DNA from: Vulcanimicrobiota bacterium
GTDB lineage: Bacteria; Vulcanimicrobiota; Vulcanimicrobiia; Vulcanimicrobiales; Vulcanimicrobiaceae
DNA: 64,000 bases
Reading direction: 5' to 3'
Assembly: GCA_028287565.1 (NCBI GenBank)
Contig: JAQBPK010000054.1
Span: 1 to 64,000 of the forward strand
In this document: in pieces, positions 57,495 through 64,000 of the stretch
How positions within the stretch are numbered: the first letter of the stretch is position 1
Layout of the letters: every line of letters begins with the position of its first letter
Translations under genes and position numbers: made by a program
The notes under the pieces: model-generated
The model's input: only the letters and a program-made list of their open reading frames with translations
The model's database searches: none
Told to the model about the DNA's origin: nothing

Positions 57495-60400
57495 GTGGGA
57501 AACGTCGACGAGAAGCTCACCGTTACCGTCGCTACACCCGGAACCGATGTCGCTGCGAAGGCGATCGAAAACTTCGATCAGCGCCTGGCCGCCCTTGAGC
57601 AGGCGTACATAAAGACGACAGCCGCCGGAAAAGCGCACGCCGACAGTCACAAGTCCACTGCGGACGCGATGCAGCACGGCACGAAGGCCGCGCACGAGCA
57701 CGTCGACGCGATGACCAACGTCGCCGAGCACGTCAGCATCGCCTCTAAGGGCCTCGGCGTCCTAGGCCTGGAGGCCGACGCCGCGGCCGTCAAGGTCGAC
57801 GGACTCGCCGCGGTGGTGCGCGGACTTGGCGCGGCCGCGCCAGAGCTGCTCGCCATCGGCGCAGTGGTCGCCATCGGCGCGGCCGCGTTCTCGTTCCTGA
57901 AGGAATCGGTCGACGAAGCGGCGCGCTCGGAGCGCGAGCTCGTCACGATCGGCGCACTGCTCAAGAACCAAAGTGTCGCGGATTGGAAAGAGCAAACCAA
58001 AGCCGTCGACGAGTACGCGGCAAATATCGCGCGCACGAGCGTCTTTCAGAAGACGGACGCGCTGGCCGGTATTCAGGCGATGCTCACGGCGGGTTTGTCG
58101 TACAACGACGCTATCCGCTCGCAGTCAGCCGCGATGGAGTTGGCAGTCGCGACGACGACAAGCCTCGCATCTGCCGACCAAATGCTGGCCGCCGCATACG
58201 ACGGCCGCACGCGCACGCTTGTGAAGCTCGGCCTCATCACGAAGGAAGAGGCTAACAACGGAATCCTGTACGAGACGATTCTTCAACGTATCCACGACCG
58301 CATGGGCGGATCTGCAGCGGCTGCGCTCGATTCGTTTTCGGGTAAGGTGCAGAACCTCGCGAACCTCACGGGGCTGCTGAAGGAAGAGTTCGGCACCGCG
58401 CTGCTGCCGGTGCTCGGTGCGTTCGAAGACGCGATGCGTGGCGGCGTCGTTGCGATGCAGCCGCTGGCGGACGAGTTCCGAAGCTGGGCGCAACAGAATC
58501 TCCCGGAACTAAAACTGGGCGCGCAGGGCTTCGGCGACCTTATGATCGGCCTGGCGGAGCGCGCTCTGCCGGCCGTTGAGCACGGCACTCAAATCGTCAT
58601 CGACGAACTCGCCAAGCTCGGTAAATCTTTCGGTACATCGGATGACCCGATCGACAAGTTCAAGGCCGGCCTCCACGACGCGGGCGAAGCGGCAAAGTCG
58701 GTAAAGACGACCATCGACGCAATCCATAGCGCGCTCGCCCCGCTCGTCGAAGCCATGAAATTGTACCACCAATGGCAGGAGGCCGGTAACGAATCGGCCC
58801 GCCAGTTCGGCGTGGTCCTCAATCCGGCCGACTTGGGTCAACAGACGCAAGCCCTCATGACGCTTAGCGGCTGGGTGAAATCGATCGCGGACTACTTCGG
58901 TGCCGCTACTGAGGGCGCAGGGAAGTTCCTGGACCGCTTACAGGGCATCACTGATGCACAAAGGGAACTGGCGCGCGTTAAATTCTTTGAAGAGCACGGC
59001 GGTTCGCTTTCGCCCACCGCCTCGGATGCCGGCGAGGGCCGCGCCGCGCACGCCGCATCGCAGAGCGCGGCGAACGGCTGGAACAACTATCTTATCGAAC
59101 AGGCGAAGCGCCTCGGGATCGACCCCGCTTTCGCGATGGCGATCAAGCGTGCCGAATTAGGCGGCTCCTATGACGGCAGCGCTACGTCGCCGGCCGGCGC
59201 GATCGGCCCGATGCAGGTTATGCCGGGCGAGCATGGCCAACCGCGCGTCATCGGCGGCGTCTCGTACACCGAAGCCGACCTCCGTGACCCCGCGAAGAAC
59301 GTCGTCGCCGGTCTCACCTATCTCGCAGAGCAGCTGCAGCACTTTCATCGCGACAAGTGGCTTGCGGCGGCGGCGTACAATGCCGGACCGGGCGCGGTCG
59401 ACAAGTTCGGCGGCATCCCGAAATTCTCCGAGACGCGCGACTATGTTTCAAAGGTCGCGATGTTCATGGGCGAGCGCGGCATCCCGGGGCGTGAGTTCCT
59501 GGGTCGCGAGACGCCGCACACGGACAAGTCGCCACGGGTCATTCCCGGCGCGAAGCACGGAACCCCCGAAGGGTACGATCCGCCGGCGCCGAGCGAGGTT
59601 AAGCGCGACAAGGTTGATCCGTTCACTCAAGCGGCAAAGCAGCTGAAGGCCGATCTCGACGCGATTACGCGCTCGGAGGAGGACTACGCGAAAGCCGTTG
59701 CGCTCGCAGGCGGCGCCGATGAGCGCGCCATCGCGACGCTCGACTTAAAGAAGAAGACCTCGGCGGACGCGGCCGAGGAAATCGCCATCCTGAACAGCCA
59801 CGTCAAAACGCAGCAGGAGCTCCAGCCGCGCCTCACCGAGCAGCTCAAGGACGAGGACCAAGCGCGCCGCGCGGCGATCGCCTCCCTCAATGCGTTCAAT
59901 GCCGCCCACAAGGGCACGAAGCTCAGTAACGACGACAAAGACGAACTGAAGCGTCTCGAAAAAAGCAAGACAGAGACCGCGGCCGAGTACGACCGCACGC
60001 GGCACTACATCGAAGAGAATAACGCGCAGATCGAAGCGATGCTTCAGAAGATCGGCGCGCTCGTACCAAAGACATACGAGTACAAAGCCGCGCTCAAAGC
60101 GCTGTCTGGACAGCTCGTAGACCAGCAGCGACAGTTTGCCGATGAAGCCGCAACGTACGGTCAGTCGCTGGAAACGCAGCGCGCTTACTGGGAGCAGCGT
60201 GTTGCCGGCGCGACGAGCGCGGCGAAGGCGACCGAGTACGCGCTCAAAGTCGCAGATGCCGAGCAAGCGATCAAACGCGCCAACACCGATCTCGTCACGC
60301 ACAAGGCGGTCAAGGACCAGGCCGTCCAGGAAGAGCTTGCGACGTATGGACTGAGCCTCGAAGCGCAGATCGCGTACTACACCGCGCGCTTCTCGAATCT

Positions 60401-61916
60401 CAAGCGCGAGAACAAGCTCGAATGGGACGAGTACGCAGCGCTCTACGACAAAATCCAGGACCTGCACAAGCAATTCACCGAGCAATGGCAGACGCGCGAG
60501 TCCGGCTGGCTCGACGGGATCATCAAGCATACGACCTCACTGCGCGATACGCTTAAGAACATCTGGTCGACGATCTTCGACGATCTCGCAAAGTCGTTCG
60601 AGCAGAAGATCGTTCACGGGGCGATGTTCACGCGCCTCAACGACATGATCGCCAAGGCGTTTGGGCTGCCGACGGCGTTCGGAGCGGAATCGCCCAACGG
60701 CGGCGACCCGTCGCAAAACGCTCTCACGGCGTCAACGAAAGCGGTGACCGCCGCGACGACGACGCGCACGACCGCAGAGACCACGGCGACGACCGCGACG
60801 CAAGCGGCTACCGCTGCGCTGGGCGGCTTCACGACGGCTCTCCAAGTCGCCGCGAGCGCGGCGGGATCGGGATCGGCGAGCGCGCTGAGCCTCGGCGGCG
60901 GCAAGGACGGCCTGAACATCGGGTCGATCGCGGGCAAGGCGATTGCGCCCGGCACCGGCGTTCCGACCGACGTGACGCAAATCGCCGGCCGGAACATCGA
61001 CCTCTCGCTGCCGGGTCAGTCGTCGATGCCCGGCGGTGCCGCGGGCGGCTGGGTGAACGGCGGCGGCCTCAACTTCTCCGGCGCCGGCGCGATGCAAGGA
61101 CTGATGATCGCGCAACTCGTCAACGGCATGACCGGCGGGAATCCGATCTGGGGCAGCGTCGGCGGTGCAATTGGTGGTGCGTTCTTCGGGCCGGTCGGCT
61201 CCGCGGTGGGCTCGCTCATCGGCGGGCAATTCGGCCCGCACTGGGGACCGGCGTCGAACTATCCCGATCGCAGCGACCCGTCCTACAAGCCGTGGCTCGA
61301 CGCGTACAACAACGGCTCGCCCAGCGACGGCGGGTTCAAGCTCGAAGCCGCGCTCAAGAACATCAACCCCGCTACGCTTTCGGGGCAGATGCTCGCCGAC
61401 TACAACTACCTCAAGGGGCTGGGCGGCTCCAACGGCGACCTCGGTATCAAGAACGAGCACAACGGCGTCTTCACGTTCGGATCGGGGCTGACGGCATCGG
61501 TCGCGGACTTCCGCGCCGCGGTCGATCGGTTCTCCGCCGCGAGTTCGTCGCTCCAGTTCTCCTCGCTGTTCACGATCACGCGCAGCTACCCGGATCCGAA
61601 CATCGGGCACCTCTCGGCAAACGGCACGTACACGCCGCAGACGATCACGGTGAATCCGAACGGGGCTTCGTCGACCGGTAGCGGCTCGACGGGAACCGGC
61701 GGCGGTTCCGGTGGCGGCGGTACCGCGAATCGCGCCGCGGACGTGCACGTACACGTCGCGGTCCAAGGCAACGTCATCGGCGCGACGCCCGAAGACCTCG
61801 GCAACGCCATTGCCCCGGCCGTCGCGACCGCACTCAACCGGCGCAACGCGAACCTCACGCCGGGCGGCGGCACGCAGTGGAGCGGCGCGGGCTCGTCGCG
61901 GTACGCGCGCGTCTAG
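57495..61916 (+). CDS. Tape measure protein with lytic transglycosylase domain
   Basis: 1473 aa; sets tail length (roughly 220 nm by the usual 0.15 nm per residue). Regions: N-terminal coil, hydrophobic segment AAPELLAIGAVVAIGAAAFS (about 115-138), helical middle, a soluble transglycosylase (SLT) domain from about 531 with catalytic Glu554 in AIKRAELGGSYDG and the GPMQVMPG and AAAYNAGPGAVDKFGG motifs, further long coiled coils (about 700-1020), and a Gly-rich hydrophobic C-terminal part. The SLT domain probably opens peptidoglycan during DNA entry. GTG after GGACGGAGGG. Confidence 0.93.
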   Translation: MGNVDEKLTVTVATPGTDVAAKAIENFDQRLAALEQAYIKTTAAGKAHADSHKSTADAMQHGTKAAHEHVDAMTNVAEHVSIASKGLGVLGLEADAAAVKVDGLAAVVRGLGAAAPELLAIGAVVAIGAAAFSFLKESVDEAARSERELVTIGALLKNQSVADWKEQTKAVDEYAANIARTSVFQKTDALAGIQAMLTAGLSYNDAIRSQSAAMELAVATTTSLASADQMLAAAYDGRTRTLVKLGLITKEEANNGILYETILQRIHDRMGGSAAAALDSFSGKVQNLANLTGLLKEEFGTALLPVLGAFEDAMRGGVVAMQPLADEFRSWAQQNLPELKLGAQGFGDLMIGLAERALPAVEHGTQIVIDELAKLGKSFGTSDDPIDKFKAGLHDAGEAAKSVKTTIDAIHSALAPLVEAMKLYHQWQEAGNESARQFGVVLNPADLGQQTQALMTLSGWVKSIADYFGAATEGAGKFLDRLQGITDAQRELARVKFFEEHGGSLSPTASDAGEGRAAHAASQSAANGWNNYLIEQAKRLGIDPAFAMAIKRAELGGSYDGSATSPAGAIGPMQVMPGEHGQPRVIGGVSYTEADLRDPAKNVVAGLTYLAEQLQHFHRDKWLAAAAYNAGPGAVDKFGGIPKFSETRDYVSKVAMFMGERGIPGREFLGRETPHTDKSPRVIPGAKHGTPEGYDPPAPSEVKRDKVDPFTQAAKQLKADLDAITRSEEDYAKAVALAGGADERAIATLDLKKKTSADAAEEIAILNSHVKTQQELQPRLTEQLKDEDQARRAAIASLNAFNAAHKGTKLSNDDKDELKRLEKSKTETAAEYDRTRHYIEENNAQIEAMLQKIGALVPKTYEYKAALKALSGQLVDQQRQFADEAATYGQSLETQRAYWEQRVAGATSAAKATEYALKVADAEQAIKRANTDLVTHKAVKDQAVQEELATYGLSLEAQIAYYTARFSNLKRENKLEWDEYAALYDKIQDLHKQFTEQWQTRESGWLDGIIKHTTSLRDTLKNIWSTIFDDLAKSFEQKIVHGAMFTRLNDMIAKAFGLPTAFGAESPNGGDPSQNALTASTKAVTAATTTRTTAETTATTATQAATAALGGFTTALQVAASAAGSGSASALSLGGGKDGLNIGSIAGKAIAPGTGVPTDVTQIAGRNIDLSLPGQSSMPGGAAGGWVNGGGLNFSGAGAMQGLMIAQLVNGMTGGNPIWGSVGGAIGGAFFGPVGSAVGSLIGGQFGPHWGPASNYPDRSDPSYKPWLDAYNNGSPSDGGFKLEAALKNINPATLSGQMLADYNYLKGLGGSNGDLGIKNEHNGVFTFGSGLTASVADFRAAVDRFSAASSSLQFSSLFTITRSYPDPNIGHLSANGTYTPQTITVNPNGASSTGSGSTGTGGGSGGGGTANRAADVHVHVAVQGNVIGATPEDLGNAIAPAVATALNRRNANLTPGGGTQWSGAGSSRYARV

Positions 61917-62173
61917 CGGACCACGGGTTTCCCGCAGAAGCAGATGCGGCGTACGGGCCCGCCGTCGTTCACTTGGCGGTGCCCGTCTTCGCATAGGATC
62001 GCGGGCTTCCACGCGGCGACCAGCGCAGCGAGTTGCGCGTGCGTGAAGCCGCCATCGAGCGTTATCTCGTTCGCGTCCGGACTTGCGAGATAGACGTGAC
62101 CGCCCGCGCCCGCGTGCTCGCCGAGCGCGTTTACCGCGGCGACTAGCTCTTCCGAAAACTCCGTCGTCTCCAT
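61913..62173 (-). CDS. Small minus-strand protein in the tail module
   Basis: 86 aa, METTEFSEELVAAVNALGEH, with a helical start, a central segment VYLASPDANEITLDGGFTHA and a Cys-containing end (RRICFCGKPVVR). It overlaps the tape measure stop by 4 bp on the opposite strand and is the only minus-strand gene in the tail block. It may be a moron expressed from the lysogen; no regulator or promoter is obvious. Confidence 0.5.
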   Translation of the reverse strand: METTEFSEELVAAVNALGEHAGAGGHVYLASPDANEITLDGGFTHAQLAALVAAWKPAILCEDGHRQVNDGGPVRRICFCGKPVVR

Positions 62174-62219
62174 TCCTCAGCCGTTCGACCGCGAGCGGCT
62201 TTTTCTTTGAGGTGCTTCC

Positions 62220-64000
62220 ATGCCAGCTCCCGACGTTCGCGTATCGGTCTGGAAGCCGGACATGAGCACGTGCTACACGCGCGATTGCATTGCAGATTTC
62301 GCTGGCGGGCGGATTGTATACGAAGATTCGCCGGGCGGCTGCGGCGCCGGCGAGCTCGGTCTGGGCCTGTACTACGAACAGGTCGAGCAGCGCGGCTACT
62401 ACACGCAGCTCAACATCGTCGAGGTCAGCACCGGCGACGACGTGCTCGCGCAGACGATCACGTCGAACCTCGCGACCAACAGCGATTCGCTTTCGGGCTG
62501 GTCGCTCAACAACATCACGGTCGGCACCAGCGGCCCCGGCGGCTCGACCGACTTCGAATACGCAGGGACCGGCTCGGCCTCACCGGACTCGTTCGCGTAC
62601 CGGGTTGTTTCCGTCACGGCCGGTCAGCGCTACTCGTTCTCCGTGTGGGTCGACAACTCGGCGACGACGAGCGGCAACTGCGCGATCCAGCTCTTCAAGT
62701 CCGATCTCTCGACCGTCTATCAGCAGACGCTCATCCCGGCCGGCAGCGCCGCGGGCCGCTTCACCGTCCAGAATTGGCTGTGCCCCGGCGGCGTGACGCA
62801 GGTGGCGCTCATCGCCGCGCACGTCACCAGCGCCGTCGTGGCGGTCGGGCAGAAGGTGAAGTGGTCGCGGCCGATGTTCGAGGCCAAGAGCACCTCGTCG
62901 GCCTGGTACGTGCCCGCGGCCGCCACGACGCGGGTGTACGTGAGCGACAATCGCCCCTACGACACCAGCCAGGGCGAAGATCAACCGCAACTCTACTTGT
63001 GGGACGGCGCCGCGCTCACGATGGGAATCCCGGTCGTGGGCTCGCCCGGGCTCGACCCAGAGGCCGCGCGCTGGTATCTCACGTGCAACGCGCCGCTCAC
63101 GATGCCGGGCAACCCCGGGACCATCGGCGCGTACGGCCTCGGCGCCGTCGTCGGCCGGCGGCGCTACGCGGGCGTGATCCGTCAGCGCCAGCGCACCAAC
63201 GATCGCTCGCCACGCGCGACGGTGCGCCTGGGCCCGCTCAGCTCGGCGTTCGACGAGGTCCAGGACGGCTACACGGTCGGCGGCGGTTCCAGTACCGACG
63301 TCACCACCGCGATCTATCAGTTCTTGCTCAACGCGCCCGCAACGCGGTGGCCGCAACTCTCGATCTCGGCCGGCAACTTCGCCGGGACGACCGGCTCGAC
63401 GTTCTCGGGCAACCGCGCCCAAGCCACGGTCGGCCAGATGATCAACGACGCGCTCTCGGCGGTCGGCGCGCTCGCGACGGCAATGACGGGCTCGACTGCG
63501 GCGGGCGCCAACACGGTGCTGCCGGTAACGGCGGGGACGGGCGCGAGCTTCGCCGCCGGCGCGACGATCACGGTCGGCTCGGGCGCCACGCAAGAGAACT
63601 GCGTCGTCGCTTCGGCCGCGGCGAACTCCGTCACCGTCGCCTCGACCATTTACCCGCACGCGAACGCCGACCCGATCACGTGCGCGTCGCCCGACAAGTG
63701 GTTCGTGCGCGTCGGCCACGATCGCGCGCCCCGCATGGTGCGCCTGTACCGCGGCGCGACGAACGCGTACACGTACAATCTGACGCTGGCGCAAGGAACG
63801 CACGCCTACGAGCCCGTGCAGGTGCAGGTCACCGATCAGGACTGCGCGACGTTCTACAACGCCGTGCTGGTCAACGGCAACACCAATCCCTCAACGCAGC
63901 AGCCGTATTCGGCGCTCGTGGTGGATTGGGCGTCGGTGAATCTCACCGGGCGCCAGATCGACGGCCCGCCGCAGACCATCACGGCGCTCACGTCGGATGC
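62220..64000 (+). CDS. Tail-tip / distal tail protein, partial, with carbohydrate-binding-like domain
   Basis: An ATG at 62220 (after TTTGAGGTGCTTCC) opens a frame that stays open to the window end, at least 593 codons. N-terminal part MPAPDVRVSVWKPDMSTCYT; residues about 85-230 look like a jelly-roll CBM (DSLSGWSLNNITVGTSGPGG; RYSFSVWVDNSATTSGN); a middle part ARWYLTCNAPLTMPGNPGTI begins a structural domain with DUF2163-like character; residues about 432-488 repeat the beta unit of the tail tube and connector. Likely host-binding tail component. Confidence 0.7.
   Translation, partial: MPAPDVRVSVWKPDMSTCYTRDCIADFAGGRIVYEDSPGGCGAGELGLGLYYEQVEQRGYYTQLNIVEVSTGDDVLAQTITSNLATNSDSLSGWSLNNITVGTSGPGGSTDFEYAGTGSASPDSFAYRVVSVTAGQRYSFSVWVDNSATTSGNCAIQLFKSDLSTVYQQTLIPAGSAAGRFTVQNWLCPGGVTQVALIAAHVTSAVVAVGQKVKWSRPMFEAKSTSSAWYVPAAATTRVYVSDNRPYDTSQGEDQPQLYLWDGAALTMGIPVVGSPGLDPEAARWYLTCNAPLTMPGNPGTIGAYGLGAVVGRRRYAGVIRQRQRTNDRSPRATVRLGPLSSAFDEVQDGYTVGGGSSTDVTTAIYQFLLNAPATRWPQLSISAGNFAGTTGSTFSGNRAQATVGQMINDALSAVGALATAMTGSTAAGANTVLPVTAGTGASFAAGATITVGSGATQENCVVASAAANSVTVASTIYPHANADPITCASPDKWFVRVGHDRAPRMVRLYRGATNAYTYNLTLAQGTHAYEPVQVQVTDQDCATFYNAVLVNGNTNPSTQQPYSALVVDWASVNLTGRQIDGPPQTITALTSD

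Larger units (their letters stand above)
4813..64000. mobile_element. Temperate siphophage prophage, left and central part (continues past the window)
   Basis: From the tRNA-Gly 3' end to the window end the genes form one tailed-phage genome: integrase, peptide/regulator module, repressor/cro switch, recombination and replication genes, methyltransferases, accessory island, terminase, portal, capsid, tail tube, tail chaperones, tape measure and tail tip. No host gene reappears. The element exceeds 59 kb; lysis genes and attR are missing from view. Confidence 0.9.

Noticed and set aside
62580-63803. 407-codon minus-strand frame
   Set aside because: Antisense to the tail-tip gene that is open from 62220 to the window end.

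Overview
The window is high-GC bacterial chromosome (about 5 kb) followed by the left and central part of one large temperate siphophage genome that runs off the right end. The host genes come in the order serine acetyltransferase, cysteinyl-tRNA synthetase, 23S rRNA 2'-O-methyltransferase (RlmB/SpoU family), SigH-type sigma factor, then a Thr/Tyr/Gly tRNA group. That order is typical of Firmicutes and related deep Terrabacteria, where the tRNAs lead into rpmG-secE-nusG. Combined with the very high GC and the many GTG starts, my best guess is an uncultured Terrabacteria lineage such as Eremiobacterota (WPS-2). This is inferred from gene order and composition only.

Prophage left end (4.8-10.5 kb): a tyrosine integrase sits beside tRNA-Gly, which is the probable attB. 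Next comes an unusual module: a 54-residue putative secreted peptide with two DTGGGGPS repeats and two C-terminal cysteines, then a large TPR protein with a C-terminal LuxR-type HTH. Palindromes of one 16-bp type lie before the peptide gene, after the regulator gene, and inside the cro-side promoter of the repressor/cro switch. The repressor has no recognisable S24 self-cleavage domain. I propose the module as a candidate peptide-communication (arbitrium-like) lysis-lysogeny switch.

Early and replication region (10.5-25 kb): a tight operon of small genes joined by ATGA/GTGA overlaps. It carries YqaJ exonuclease, a Bet/RecT-type annealing protein, a DnaQ-like exonuclease, a stand-alone DnaA domain IV protein, a Gp37/Gp68 (DUF5131) protein, a candidate replication initiator with four 11-bp-phased GGCAACG iterons in its own gene (putative origin), a DnaB-type helicase and RusA resolvase.

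DNA-modification region (25-31 kb): a truncated methylase, a SNF2-like helicase, an SPPF-type methyltransferase, a C5-cytosine methyltransferase with seven tandem repeats in its target-recognition part, and a radical-SAM/B12-like protein with atypical Cys spacing.

Accessory island (31.8-36.2 kb): mostly minus-strand genes (XRE and RHH-like regulators, membrane protein, SWIM/DDE transposase-like protein, zinc ribbon protein), bounded by a near-perfect 15-bp direct repeat. Small genes and a second tyrosine recombinase follow (36.4-41 kb).

Late region (41-64 kb): TerS, TerL, HK97-type portal, MuF-like protein (apparently joined to the portal by +1 frameshift), XkdF-like protease, scaffold-like protein, major capsid protein, a glycosyltransferase and a Sec-signal protein in the head module, connector/completion genes, tail tube, tail chaperones with a canonical -1 slippery site (CCCAAAA), a 1473-aa tape measure with a transglycosylase domain, and the start of a tail-tip protein. 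Lysis genes and the right attachment site are not in the window.
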